Shown one piece after another: positions 8,025-17,245 of a DNA stretch of 64,000 bases. The stretch spans positions 2,418,001-2,482,000 of the forward strand of contig NZ_CP009434.1 of NCBI RefSeq assembly GCF_000960995.1, in the 5' to 3' direction. Made by a program: the position numbers and the translations under genes. The DNA comes from Burkholderia glumae LMG 2196 = ATCC 33617. Lineage in GTDB: Bacteria; Pseudomonadota; Gammaproteobacteria; Burkholderiales; Burkholderiaceae. Every line of letters starts with the position of its first letter. Within the stretch, counting starts at the first letter, position 1. The notes under the pieces were generated by a model, which had not been told where the DNA came from, did not search any database, and saw only the letters and a list, made by a program, of their open reading frames with translations.

Positions 8025-8600
8025 ATGCCAACCTCTCTTTCGCTCTCGACCGCCACCCTCGCCGGCGCCGCCCTGGTGGCGGGCGCCCTGGTGCCACTGC
8101 AGGCCGGCAGCAACGCCGCGCTGGGCCGCGCGCTCGGCCATCCGCTGTGGGCCACCGTCGCCTCCCTGCTGGTCAGCCTGCTGTGCGTGCTGCCGGCGCT
8201 GTTCGTGTTCCACGCGCAGGCGCCGCTGCTCGGCCGCGCGGCGCAACTGCCGGTGTGGATCTGGTTCGGCGGCGTCGCCGGCGTGATCTACATCACCTCG
8301 GCCCTGGTGCTGACGCCGCGCCTGGGCGCGACCAGCTTCATCGTCAGCGTGATCGCCGGCCAGATGCTGACCTCGCTGCTGATCGACAACTACGGGCTGA
8401 TGGGGCTGCCCGTGAAGCCCGCCAATCCCGGACGGGTGGCCGGCGTGCTGCTGATCCTCGCGGGCATGCTGCTGGTGCAATGGTTCACGCCGGCGACGCG
8501 GCCGGCCGCCGGCCAAGCCGGCGCAGGCGCCCGCCCCAGCGCCGAGGCCGGCCCCCACGCCGCCCGCGAGATCGAGCCGAACGCGCATCCCCACACCTGA
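8025..8600 (+). CDS. toxF: ToxF, DMT-type (DUF606/YdcZ) small membrane protein
   Basis: The 191-residue inner-membrane protein resembles the DUF606/YdcZ branch of the drug/metabolite transporter superfamily. Hydrophobic segments lie at roughly 9-27, 38-58, 72-92, 97-117 and 133-151. The GSNAALGRALGHP stretch after the first segment is typical of the family. An Ala/Pro/Gly-rich hydrophilic tail of about 35 residues follows the last segment. It opens the toxFGHI operon, 39 bases before toxG, and probably helps move toxoflavin across the inner membrane. DUF606 proteins are not usually parts of RND pumps, so its role in the complex is open. Confidence 0.88.
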   Translation: MPTSLSLSTATLAGAALVAGALVPLQAGSNAALGRALGHPLWATVASLLVSLLCVLPALFVFHAQAPLLGRAAQLPVWIWFGGVAGVIYITSALVLTPRLGATSFIVSVIAGQMLTSLLIDNYGLMGLPVKPANPGRVAGVLLILAGMLLVQWFTPATRPAAGQAGAGARPSAEAGPHAAREIEPNAHPHT

Positions 8601-8639
8601 TCCGGCCTGCGGGCCGATTTCCGCGTACTCGAGACACCC

Positions 8640-9779
8640 ATGAAATCGTCACAACTGATTCTTGTCGGCACCGCCATGGCGGTGGTGTTCGGCGGCCTGT
8701 TCCTGTGGCACGGCCGCCGCGAGGCGGTCGCCAACGAGGCGCCGCCCCCTTCCCCCCCGATGAGCGTGACGGCCAGCAAGGTGCGCGTGGGCACCGCGCC
8801 CTCCACGCTCGACGCGGTCGGCACCCTGCTGGCGGTGCGCCAGGTGATGATCGCGCCCGAGGTGGCGGGCCGCGTCACCGCGATCCACTTCACGCCCGGC
8901 AGCCAGGTCCGCCAGGGCGAGCCGCTGGTGCAGCTCTACGACGATCCGGAGCGTGCCCAGCTCGCCAGCCTGCAGGCCAAGGCGGTATTCGCGAAGAGCC
9001 AGCTGGCGCGCTCGCAGACGCTCGCGCCGGTCGGCGCGGAGCCGCGCAGCGTGTTCGACCAGCACCAGTTCGACTATCGATCGGCCAGCGCCGACGCACG
9101 CCAGGTCGAGGCGGTGATCCGCCAGAAGCTGGTACGCGCGCCGTTCGCCGGCGAGATCGGGATCCGCCAGGTCAATCTCGGGCAGTACCTGAACGCCGGC
9201 GAGGCGATCGCCACGCTCACCGACCTCGACACCCTTTACGCGAACTTCACCCTGCCGCAGAAATACGTGGGGCAGCTGCGCGTCGGCCAGGCCGTGCATC
9301 TGGCCACCGATGCCTATCCGGGCCGCGATTTCGTCGGCAAGGTCACGACCATCGAGCCGCGCGTGGGCGACGCCACCCGCAACGTGACGGTGCAGGCCAC
9401 CCTGGACAACCGCGGCCATCCGCTGCGGCCCGGCATGTACGCGCATGTCACCCTGGATCTGCCGTCGCGGCCCGACGTGCTGAGCGTGCCCGACACGGCC
9501 GTGCAGAGCTCCCAGGACGGCGATATGGTCGCGGTGGTCGAGAAACCGAACGCGCAGGGCATCGGCACCGTCGCGCTCCGCAAGGTGCGCACCGGGATCG
9601 CCGGCGGCGGGCGCATCGAGGTGCTCGAGGGGCTGCGCGCCGGCGAGGTGGTGCTGACGGCGGGCCAGGTGCGCGTCGCGCCCGGCGCGCGCGTGAAGAT
9701 CGCCTACGACCGGCACGACGGCGACCAGGCCAGCCTGGCGGCGGGCTCCCGCGACGTCGCAGCGGAGACGGCGCAATGA
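8640..9779 (+). CDS. toxG: ToxG, RND periplasmic adaptor (membrane fusion protein)
   Basis: The protein has 379 residues: an N-terminal membrane anchor (residues 5-22), a lipoyl/barrel-sandwich region with VRQGEPLVQLYD, a short coiled-coil hairpin around 100-160, and the beta-barrel/proximal domains (DRHGHPLRPGMY-like region, here RGHPLRPGMYAHV). It links the RND pump ToxH to the outer-membrane channel ToxI in the periplasm. Its stop overlaps the toxH start (ATGA at 9776-9779), which ensures coupled synthesis. Confidence 0.93.
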   Translation: MKSSQLILVGTAMAVVFGGLFLWHGRREAVANEAPPPSPPMSVTASKVRVGTAPSTLDAVGTLLAVRQVMIAPEVAGRVTAIHFTPGSQVRQGEPLVQLYDDPERAQLASLQAKAVFAKSQLARSQTLAPVGAEPRSVFDQHQFDYRSASADARQVEAVIRQKLVRAPFAGEIGIRQVNLGQYLNAGEAIATLTDLDTLYANFTLPQKYVGQLRVGQAVHLATDAYPGRDFVGKVTTIEPRVGDATRNVTVQATLDNRGHPLRPGMYAHVTLDLPSRPDVLSVPDTAVQSSQDGDMVAVVEKPNAQGIGTVALRKVRTGIAGGGRIEVLEGLRAGEVVLTAGQVRVAPGARVKIAYDRHDGDQASLAAGSRDVAAETAQ

Positions 9780-12700
9780 ACACCCACCGCTCGCAGCCGG
9801 CCTTCACCGACCTCTTCATCCGCCGCCCGGTGCTGGCCCTGGTGGTCAGCATGCTGATCCTGCTGGTCGGCCTGCGCGCGCTGATGTCCCTGCCGATCCG
9901 CCAGTACCCGACGCTGGAGAGCGCCACCATCAGCGTCGAGACCGACTACCCGGGCGCCTCGCAGGCGCTGATGCAGGGCTTCGTGACCACCCCGATCGCG
10001 CAATCGATCGCGACCGCCGACGGCATCGACTACCTGAGCTCGAGCACCACCCAGGGCAAGAGCGTGATCAAGGCGCGCCTGCGCCTGAACGCCGACTCGA
10101 ATCTCGCCATGACGGAAATCATGGCCAAGGTGCAGGAGGTCAAGTACAAGCTGCCCGCCGACGCCTACGACTCGATCATCACCAAGCTGACCGACGCGCC
10201 GACCGCGGTGATGTACCTCGGTTTCGCGAGCGACACGCTGTCGATCCCGGAGATCACCGACTACATCGTGCGCGTGGCGCAGCCGCTGGTGACCACCGTG
10301 CCGGGCGTGGCCTCGGCCGACATCCTGAGCGGCCAGAACCTCGCGATGCGCGTCTGGCTCGATGCCGACCGGCTCGCCGCGCACGGCCTGTCGGCCGGCG
10401 ACGTCGCGGCCGCGCTGAAGGCCAACAACGTGCAGGCCGCGCCGGGCCAGATCAAGGGCTCGCTGACGCTGGCCGACATCAGCGCCGACACCGACCTGCA
10501 GGACGCCCGCGCGTTCGGCAACCTGGTGGTGCGCGCGGCCGACAACGGCTACAGCCTGGTTCGGCTGCGCGACGTGGCCACCGTCGAGATCGGCGGCCAG
10601 AACTACGACTCCAGCGCGCTGATGAACGGCCGGCGCGCGGTCTACATCGCCGTCAACGCGACGCCCTCGGGCAACCCGCTGGAAATCGTGCGAGGCATCG
10701 ACGCGCTGCTGCCCGCGATGGAGCGCAACAAGCCGGCCGGCCTGACCATCGCCGACGGCTTCGACGTCGCCCGCTTCATCCACGCCTCGATCGACGAGGT
10801 GCGCGCCACGCTGGCCGAGACGGTGCTGATCGTGGTGGTGGTGATCTTCCTGTTCCTCGGCAGCTTCCGCGCGGTGCTGATCCCGATCCTCACGATCCCG
10901 CTGTCGCTGGTCGGCACCGCCTTGCTGATGCTGCTGTTCGGCTTCTCGCTGAACATCCTGACCCTGCTGGCGATGGTGCTGGCGATCGGCCTGGTGGTGG
11001 ACGACGCGATCGTGGTGGTCGAGAACATCCACCGCCATATCGAGGCGGGCGAGCCGCCGGTGCGCGCCGCGCTGATCGGCACCCGCGAGATCGTGATGCC
11101 GGTGATCGTGATGACCGGCACCCTGGTGGCGGTCTATGCGCCGATCGGCCTGATGGGCGGGCTGACCGGCTCGCTGTTCAAGGAGTTCGCCTTCACGCTG
11201 GCCGGTTCGGTGTTCGTGTCGGGCGTGATCGCGCTGACGCTCTCGCCGATGCTGGGCTCGCTGCTGCTGACCGCGCAGCTCTCCGAAGGGCGCATCGTCA
11301 AGCGCATCGAGCAGGTGATGGCGCGCCTGACCGGCTGGTACCGGCGCGGCCTGCGCGCCAGCCTCGGCGCGGGGCCGCTGGTGCTGCTGGTCGGCCTGGG
11401 GGTGCTGGCCGGCATCGTGCTGCTGTTCTCGGGCGTCAAGCGCGAGCTCGCGCCGCCCGAGGACCAGGGCTCGATCATGGCCGTCATGAAGGCGCCGAAG
11501 TACGCCAACCTCGACTACATGGAGCGCTACGCGCCCGAGCTCGAGCGCGCCTTTCGCGCCTTCCCCGAAGCCGATACCAGCTTCATCCTGAACGGCTACA
11601 ACGGCAGCAACCTGGGCTTCGCCGGCGTCAACCTGGTGGACTGGTCCAAGCGCCAGCGCAGCGCCGCGCAGTTGCAGGGCATCGTGCAGAACGGCGCGAA
11701 CGCGATCGAGGGCGAGCAGATCTTCACCTTCCTGCTGCCCTCGTTGCCGGCTTCCAGCGGCGGGCTGCCGGTGCAGATGGTGGTGCGCGCGCCGGCCGAC
11801 TATTCCCAGCTCTACAAGACGGTGGAAAAGCTCAAGGCCACCGCCGGCAAGAGCGGGCTGTTCTCGACCGTCGACAGCGACCTCAGCTTCGACAGCCGCG
11901 CCGTCAGGCTGACGATCGACCACAGCCAGGCCAACGCGCTCGGCGTCACCATGCGGGACATTGCCGACACGCTGGCCGTGCTGGTGGGCGAGAACTATGT
12001 GAACCGCTTCAACTTCAAGGGCCGCTCCTACGACGTGATTCCGCAGGTCGCGCGCGGCGAGCGGCTCACGCCCGAGACGCTGGCGCGCTACTACGTGAAG
12101 ACCCGCAGCGGCGCGATGATCCCGCTCTCGACGGTGGTGCGCGTCACCACCGGCAACCAGGCCAACATGCTGAACCAGTTCAACCAGATGAACGCGGTCA
12201 CGCTGTCGGCCGTGCCGGCGGCCGGCGTGACGATGGGCCAGGCGGTCGACTTCCTGGCCGCGCAGTCGCTGCCGCACGGTTATTCGATCGACTGGCTGGG
12301 CGAATCGCGGCAGTACGTGCAGGAAGGCAATCGCCTGACCGTCACCTTCGTGTTCGCGCTGATCGTGATCTTCCTGGTGCTGGCCGCGCAGTTCGAGAGC
12401 CTGCGCGATCCGCTGGTGATCCTGGTGTCGGTGCCGCTGTCGGTATGCGGCGCGCTGGTGCCGCTCTACCTCGGTTATGCCACGCTGAACATCTACACGC
12501 AGATCGGCCTGGTCACGCTGATCGGCCTGATCACCAAGCACGGCATCCTGATGGTCAGCTTCGCCAACGATCTCCAGCGCGACGAAGGGCTGGACCGGCT
12601 CGCCGCGATCGAGCGGGCCGCCGCGGTGCGCCTGCGCCCGATCCTGATGACCACCGCGGCGATGGTGGCCGGCCTGGTGCCCCTGGTGTTCGCCAGCGGC

Positions 12701-12868
12701 GCCGGCGCGGCGAGCCGCTTCGCAATCGGCATCACCGTCTCCACCGGGATGCTGGTCGGCACGCTGTTCACGCTGTTCGTGCTCCCCACCGTCTACACCT
12801 TCCTCGCGCGCAATCACGGTGCCGCGCGCGCATCCGAGCGCGAGCGCCTGCTCGCCACCCAGCATTGA
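9776..12868 (+). CDS. toxH: ToxH, RND-family efflux pump
   Basis: The inner-membrane RND transporter has 1030 residues, the usual length. It has the N-terminal FTDLFIRRPVLA start, a first periplasmic loop, and the proton-relay pair D407-D408 in IGLVVDDAIVVVENIHRHIE. A second membrane half begins near residue 850 with FVFALIVIFLVLAAQFES. It uses proton motive force to drive toxoflavin export together with ToxG and ToxI. The ATG overlaps the toxG stop. No frameshift or damage is visible. Confidence 0.95.
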   Translation: MNTHRSQPAFTDLFIRRPVLALVVSMLILLVGLRALMSLPIRQYPTLESATISVETDYPGASQALMQGFVTTPIAQSIATADGIDYLSSSTTQGKSVIKARLRLNADSNLAMTEIMAKVQEVKYKLPADAYDSIITKLTDAPTAVMYLGFASDTLSIPEITDYIVRVAQPLVTTVPGVASADILSGQNLAMRVWLDADRLAAHGLSAGDVAAALKANNVQAAPGQIKGSLTLADISADTDLQDARAFGNLVVRAADNGYSLVRLRDVATVEIGGQNYDSSALMNGRRAVYIAVNATPSGNPLEIVRGIDALLPAMERNKPAGLTIADGFDVARFIHASIDEVRATLAETVLIVVVVIFLFLGSFRAVLIPILTIPLSLVGTALLMLLFGFSLNILTLLAMVLAIGLVVDDAIVVVENIHRHIEAGEPPVRAALIGTREIVMPVIVMTGTLVAVYAPIGLMGGLTGSLFKEFAFTLAGSVFVSGVIALTLSPMLGSLLLTAQLSEGRIVKRIEQVMARLTGWYRRGLRASLGAGPLVLLVGLGVLAGIVLLFSGVKRELAPPEDQGSIMAVMKAPKYANLDYMERYAPELERAFRAFPEADTSFILNGYNGSNLGFAGVNLVDWSKRQRSAAQLQGIVQNGANAIEGEQIFTFLLPSLPASSGGLPVQMVVRAPADYSQLYKTVEKLKATAGKSGLFSTVDSDLSFDSRAVRLTIDHSQANALGVTMRDIADTLAVLVGENYVNRFNFKGRSYDVIPQVARGERLTPETLARYYVKTRSGAMIPLSTVVRVTTGNQANMLNQFNQMNAVTLSAVPAAGVTMGQAVDFLAAQSLPHGYSIDWLGESRQYVQEGNRLTVTFVFALIVIFLVLAAQFESLRDPLVILVSVPLSVCGALVPLYLGYATLNIYTQIGLVTLIGLITKHGILMVSFANDLQRDEGLDRLAAIERAAAVRLRPILMTTAAMVAGLVPLVFASGAGAASRFAIGITVSTGMLVGTLFTLFVLPTVYTFLARNHGAARASERERLLATQH

Positions 12869-12876
12869 GACGCCTC

Positions 12877-14460
12877 GTGTCCGCCTTCGCTCGCCTATTC
12901 GTCCGCTGCTCCGTTCCCGCGCCCACCCTGAAGCGGTCCGTGCCGGCCGGCGCGGCGGCCCTGCTGCTCGCCGCCTGCACGATGGCGCCGCATTACCAGC
13001 GGCCCGCCGCCCCCGTGTCGGACCGCTTCCCGTCCGACGGCGTCTACGCGACGCAGCCGGGCGCGGACGCCGCGCACAGCGCCGATGGCCGGGCCGCCGC
13101 CGACCTCGGCTGGCGCGACTTCTTCGCCGATCAGCGCCTGCAGGCGCTGATCGAGATCGCGCTGAAGCACAACCGCGATCTGCGTGTCGCGGTGCTCAAC
13201 ATCGAGGCGGCGCGCGCGCAATACCGGATCACGCGGGCGGGGCTGTTGCCGAGCCTGGATGGCAGCGGCACCGGCAACATCCAGCGGCTGCCGGCCGGCG
13301 TGTCGACCACCGGGGCGGCGGACATGACGCGAACCTACAACGTCGGCGCGTCGGCCTCGTGGGAGCTGGACCTGTTCGGCCGGGTCCGGAGCCTGAAGGA
13401 CGCGGCCCTGGCGCAGTACCTGTCGACGGCCCAGGCGCGCAAGGCGGCGGAAATCTCGCTGATCTCGCAGGTGGCGGACCAGTACCTGACGCTGCTGTCG
13501 ACGGACGACCTGCTGAAGGTCACCGAGGACACGCTGAAGACGGCCCGGGATTCGTACCACCTGACCAAGCTGCAGTTCGACAACGGCACCGGCTCGGAAC
13601 TGGACCTGCGCCAGGCACAGACGGTGGTCGAGCAGGCGCTGGCGAACCAGCAGGCCCAGGCGCGCGCTCGCGCGCAAGCCTTGAACGCGTTGGCGCTGCT
13701 GATCGGCCAGCCGCTGCCCGACGATCTGCCGGCCGGCCTGCCGCTGGATTCGCAGGGCCTGCTGGCCGACATCCCGGCCGGCCTGCCGTCGGATCTGCTG
13801 ACGCGCCGCCCGGACATCATGGAAGCCGAGCAGACGCTGCTGGCAGCCAATGCGAACCTCGGGGCGGCCCGCGCCGCCTTCTTTCCGAGGATCTCGCTGA
13901 CGGCGGCGTTCGGCACGGCGAGCCCGACCCTGGGCGGCCTCTTCAAGGCCGGCACGGCGGCCTGGTCGTTCGCGCCGAACCTCGCCCTGCCGATCTTCGA
14001 GGGCGGTTCGAACCTCGCGAACCTGGATCTGGCGCACGTGCGCAAGCGCATCGAGATCGCGAACTACGAGAAGGCGATCCAGACGGCGTTCCGGGAAGTG
14101 TCGGACGGGCTGGCGGCACGCGGCACGTATGACCAGCAGATCGCCGCGCTGTCGCGCAACGAAGCGGCGCAACGGCGCCGCTACGCGCTGTCGGATCTGC
14201 GTTACCGCAACGGCGCGGACAGCTACCTGGCGGTGCTGACGGCCCAGACGGATCTGTACACCGCGCAGACCACGCTGATCTCGGCGCGCCTGGCGCGCTG
14301 GACCAACCTGGTGGACCTGTATCGCGCGCTCGGCGGCGGCTGGATCGAGCACAACGGCGATCAGCCGCGCGAAGCCGATGCACCACCAGCAGGGGCGAGT
14401 GAAAAAGGCGCGGCGCCGGACGTGGGGCAAAATGATTCCGCCACGCCGGAGCGCCGCTGA
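12877..14460 (+). CDS. toxI: ToxI, outer-membrane efflux lipoprotein (NodT/OprM type)
   Basis: This TolC-like outer-membrane factor has 527 residues from GTG 12877. The lipobox LLAAC puts the acylated cysteine at residue 34, followed by the typical MAPHYQRPAAPVS segment. Two repeated OEP domains follow; SWELDLFGRVR and the SDLRYRNGADSYLAVLTAQ repeat are family signatures. An in-frame TTG at 12865, overlapping the toxH stop, is an alternative start. It forms the exit duct of the ToxGHI pump. The C-terminal tail after about residue 480 is hydrophilic and poorly conserved. No clear terminator follows the stop. Confidence 0.92.
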   Translation: MSAFARLFVRCSVPAPTLKRSVPAGAAALLLAACTMAPHYQRPAAPVSDRFPSDGVYATQPGADAAHSADGRAAADLGWRDFFADQRLQALIEIALKHNRDLRVAVLNIEAARAQYRITRAGLLPSLDGSGTGNIQRLPAGVSTTGAADMTRTYNVGASASWELDLFGRVRSLKDAALAQYLSTAQARKAAEISLISQVADQYLTLLSTDDLLKVTEDTLKTARDSYHLTKLQFDNGTGSELDLRQAQTVVEQALANQQAQARARAQALNALALLIGQPLPDDLPAGLPLDSQGLLADIPAGLPSDLLTRRPDIMEAEQTLLAANANLGAARAAFFPRISLTAAFGTASPTLGGLFKAGTAAWSFAPNLALPIFEGGSNLANLDLAHVRKRIEIANYEKAIQTAFREVSDGLAARGTYDQQIAALSRNEAAQRRRYALSDLRYRNGADSYLAVLTAQTDLYTAQTTLISARLARWTNLVDLYRALGGGWIEHNGDQPREADAPPAGASEKGAAPDVGQNDSATPERR

Positions 14461-14872
14461 ATCGAGGCCCGCGGCCGGCTCACCGCGCAGAGTACGGTGA
14501 CGGGGTGGCGCCCGTTCGCGGCGGGGTACGCATGGATCGCCGATCATCGCGAACCGTCCGGCGTCAACCGGGCAGGCCGGGCTCCGGGCGTTTCGCGCCG
14601 CGGATATTGCGTCAGGGCCGGCGAAGGCTGGCGATATCTCGCGGCGATTCTCGATCCGGCGAATCGGCGCCTGGCGGGCCGGTCCAGGTCCGGACGCATC
14701 GACGCCGAACGGGCTTGCCAGGCACTGCGCAGCGTGTGCCGGCAACGCAAGCCGGCACCGACCAGCGATGCGGGTCTGATACGGGTCTCGACAACATCCT
14801 CCCGAGCTACGTCCGTCACGCCTTCCCTGCCGTTCGAGGCCATGGAGACCGCGGACGGCCGGCGGGCCGGCG
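14461..14872. other. Gene-free region between toxI and the regulator operon
   Basis: This 412-base convergent gap has high GC and several open frames on both strands, but none has a plausible start or recognisable product. No obvious terminator was found. It ends in GC-rich repeats around 14850-14880. Confidence 0.5.
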
Positions 14873-15097
14873 TCAGGCCGGCGCGTCGAGCACGCCGGCC
14901 GGCTCCTCTCGGTTCGCCGCCGGCGCATCGGCCGTGACGGCGCACGGCGCGGCCACCTCATGCGCCGTCACGGCTTCGGTCCGCACCACGCCGCCGCGAT
15001 GCCTGGCGCCGCCCGCCGGGGCCGCGCGATGCCAGAGCATCGCCACGATGTCGCGCGCCTCGCGCAAGCTCACCTCCGGCATGTCCTGCTGATCCAT
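14873..15097 (-). CDS. Small protein downstream of the LuxR-type regulator
   Basis: The predicted 74-residue protein starts at ATG 15097 with AGGAGA eight bases upstream, a strong translation signal. The first 25 residues (SLREARDIVAMLWHRA) should form an amphipathic helix; the remainder is rich in Ala, Val and Pro. No domain is recognised. It is on the same strand as the regulator gene and 168 bases after it, so the two may share a transcript. It could be a peptide acting with the regulator, or chance coding in GC-rich DNA; the ribosome-binding site favours a real gene. Confidence 0.5.
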   Translation of the reverse strand: MDQQDMPEVSLREARDIVAMLWHRAAPAGGARHRGGVVRTEAVTAHEVAAPCAVTADAPAANREEPAGVLDAPA

Positions 15098-15265
15098 GGC
15101 CCGGCTCTCCTGATCCTGATGATGGGGGTTGCGCGCCCGGCCGCGATCGCCGGACCGGGCGCCCTCGCGCCGCGGCGGGAGCCGCCGGGCGTGCCTGTCG
15201 ACCTGCGCCGGCCCGGGCAAGCCCGCGCGGGGCACGCGCGGCAGCCCTCGTCCGGCCCGCCGCGC

Positions 15266-16096
15266 TCACGATTCGTCGAGCACCCACTTCACGAGGCCGT
15301 GGCGCCCCTTGAAGCCGAGCTTCGCCGCTGCCCGCTTGATGTACGTCTCGATCGTGCTGTGCTTGACGCCGAGCGCGTCGGCCATCTCGCGAAACGTGCT
15401 GCCGGTCAGCAGGCCGACGCACACCTCGATCTCGCGCTCTGACAGCACCACGGAGGCACTCGTCAGCCGGCGCTCGAACTCGCGGCGCAGCGACTCGTGA
15501 CGCGTGCTGGAATCGCCCGCGCTGTCCGCCGACGCGGCCGGGCGGCCCGGCATCGCATAGCGGCGGTGCGAGGCGTGCATCTCGACGAGCGGCATCAGTA
15601 TCTCCGCGCAGCTCTTGAGGAACGTCATTTCCTGCAGCGTGAAGTCGTAGGCCTGGTCGGGCCGGTACAGCGAGATCACGTAGCGGCGGTTCGCCTTGCG
15701 CGATACCAGATGACACTGGAAGCCGAGCCGGCCCGGCTGGATCGCGTCGAACGCGCCCTCGCCGGGGCGCGCCGTGTTCATGTGGATCAGCTGCGTGTCG
15801 GAGGCGGCCAGGATGCGCTTGGACAGCGGGTCCTCGGCCATGCCGCGGTACAGCTCGTCCTTCAGGACGGCGGGCGGCGGTGCCTGATTGGGGCGGATGT
15901 CCTGATCGTGGGACGCGAACGCGCCCAGCAGATGGACACCGACGATCTCGCCCTTCACCTCGTTGACGGACCAGGCGGTGATCCGGGTCGACTCTACGTT
16001 CACGGATCCGACGAGCAATGCGTGCAGATCCGAGGTAAAGCGCTCGGTACCGGTGCTGGATATGATTTTCCCAAGCTTGCCAAATATCTCGACCAC
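15266..16096 (-). CDS. toxJ: LuxR-type transcriptional regulator, probable ToxJ
   Basis: The 276-residue protein starts at GTG 16096 with GAGGA seven bases upstream; the longer open frame to 16441 lacks such a signal and reads as low-complexity sequence. The C-terminal HTH (about 212-270) has the LuxR signature LSEREIEVCVGLLTGSTFREMADALGVKHSTIETYIKR, split here over recognition helices. The N-terminal 200 residues lack the usual AHL-binding domain residues I would expect, so a solo, non-AHL regulator is likely. Its place beside the tox genes fits ToxJ, which relays quorum sensing to both tox operons in B. glumae; identity with ToxJ is inferred from context. Confidence 0.75.
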   Translation of the reverse strand: MVEIFGKLGKIISSTGTERFTSDLHALLVGSVNVESTRITAWSVNEVKGEIVGVHLLGAFASHDQDIRPNQAPPPAVLKDELYRGMAEDPLSKRILAASDTQLIHMNTARPGEGAFDAIQPGRLGFQCHLVSRKANRRYVISLYRPDQAYDFTLQEMTFLKSCAEILMPLVEMHASHRRYAMPGRPAASADSAGDSSTRHESLRREFERRLTSASVVLSEREIEVCVGLLTGSTFREMADALGVKHSTIETYIKRAAAKLGFKGRHGLVKWVLDES

Positions 16097-16934
16097 GTCG
16101 TTTTCCTCGGAATGTGTTGTTGTTGAGTCCGGCGTGACACCGCCGGCCGCCGCCCTACCCGCGGCGAAGACCGCCTCACGCCGGCGCCCTGCGCCGGCCG
16201 CGGCGATCGTGCCCACGATCGCGACGGCTTGCGCCCGGCGCCGAATACGGCTACTGCCGCGCTGACCGGTCAGACCGCACGGCAAACGATCCTGACCCAC
16301 GCGGCAATCGATGCGGGACGCGCCGGGCTCCATCGCCCGGCCCCGCCATGTCCTGCCATGTCCCGCTCGCGCCCCGCTCTCACAAGGCGCGCCGGAAGCC
16401 CGCCTGGCCGCTCGTCTCGGCGGCCGGTCCGGCACTCCCACCGGTGGCTCCTCTCAAAACCTCCGGCCCAAAAAAATCCTGGGTCCTGTCATGCGGCACC
16501 GATCCAGGCCGCGCCGCCCATCCAACGGCACAGGAGCGGCTCGCCTGTACCGAGCCTGTTGGTATCAGGACTCGACATGGCGAGAATGTACTGGATTTTC
16601 GGTGACAGCAACATTGCAATCAAACTAGCCCGCCTGAATCATACCGTTATGCACCAAGTGTGACAGCAAATGATCCACGCGGCGAAACAAAACGGAATTC
16701 TACAGAAGAATAAACGGAGATTTGCTGCCGTCGAAAATTACCGGCGTCGAATAGGGTCAATCGCGATGCGCTGCGGAGCCGCTAACGGCAAATGTCGGAT
16801 CAAACGGCACGGCGGGATGCCGGATGGCGTGAAGCACGCAAACAAGAAATCGGGCGCGGCGCCCGCTGGGCGCCGGAAAGGCGCGTATCGGCGGCGCCGC
16901 GGGCGCGGCGAGCCAGCTAAAGAAAAATGCAAGC
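16097..16934. other. Upstream region of the LuxR-type gene, no gene seen
   Basis: No convincing gene lies here. 16097-16480 is GC-rich; 16570-16780 is AT-richer and may hold the promoter of the regulator gene. A CTG-N12-CAG word at 16591-16608 resembles a lux box but has the wrong spacing. The open frame 16670-16984 is Arg/Lys-rich low-complexity sequence and is not called. Confidence 0.5.
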
Positions 16935-16960
16935 ATCACCCGCCTGCCGGAGCGGGTGAT
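16935..16960 (-). terminator. Terminator at the end of the valine operon region
   Basis: ATCACCCGC (16935-16943) and GCGGGTGAT (16952-16960) pair perfectly around an eight-base loop. On the minus strand the stem is followed by GCTTGCATTTTTCTT, a T-rich tail. It lies about 290 bases after the last valine-operon gene. Confidence 0.65.
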
Positions 16961-17010
16961 ACTCGTTTCAAACCGGTTTCATGAGGTATTTCGGTGCGAT
17001 TTTAGCCGGC

Positions 17011-17047
17011 GCCGAATACATGCATTTACGGAATGCAGGTATTCGGC
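17011..17047. repeat. Long stem-loop, 15 pairs with one mismatch
   Basis: Outer arms GCCGAATAC (17011-17019) and GTATTCGGC (17039-17047) pair, followed by a mismatched A/G and inner arms TGCATT (17021-17026) and AATGCA (17032-17037) around loop TACGG. No T-run follows on either strand, so it is not a simple terminator. Confidence 0.6.
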
Positions 17048-17117
17048 GTGGTAATGCCAAAAATCGGCACGCTTCGCGCCGATACCATTCGCGATTGCGC
17101 ATCAAGGTTGGTTCAGC

Positions 17118-17140
17118 AGCCGGTTTGCGCAAAACCGGCT
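17118..17140. repeat. Nine-pair perfect hairpin
   Basis: AGCCGGTTT (17118-17126) pairs with AAACCGGCT (17132-17140) around GCGCA. It is one of a series of hairpins in the non-coding stretch 16935-17240. Confidence 0.55.
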
Positions 17141-17217
17141 CGCTCGATCGGGCAAACGCCGCGGTCTTGCCGCGCACCGGCACCTTGCATGCCGGCATGG
17201 TTCGCCAACGCTTTACC

Positions 17218-17239
17218 GCCGCCGCGGCTTCGCGGCGGC
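17218..17239 (-). terminator. Hairpin directly after the last valine-operon gene
   Basis: GCCGCCGCG (17218-17226) and CGCGGCGGC (17231-17239) form a nine-pair stem with loop GCTT, six bases downstream of the stop codon at 17246-17248. No strong T-run follows; it may protect the mRNA end or act as a weak terminator. Confidence 0.5.
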
Positions 17240-17245
17240 TACCGG

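Noticed and set aside
9704..12865. A 1053-residue open frame on the minus strand opposite toxH
   Set aside because: It is the antisense shadow of a complete RND pump: rich in Arg, His, Gln, Gly and without domains. High GC makes such frames common.
14505..15092. Plus-strand frame of 195 residues after toxI
   Set aside because: No start signal and no similarity; it runs antisense through the small protein with a good ribosome-binding site.
16589..16610. Lux-box-like CTG-N12-CAG upstream of the toxJ-like gene
   Set aside because: Burkholderia lux boxes have CTG-N10-CAG; with N12 and about 500 bases from the start codon the match is not convincing.
16670..16984. Possible 104-residue plus-strand gene
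   Set aside because: Lys/Arg/Gly low complexity, no ribosome-binding site, ends across the hairpin at 16935-16960.
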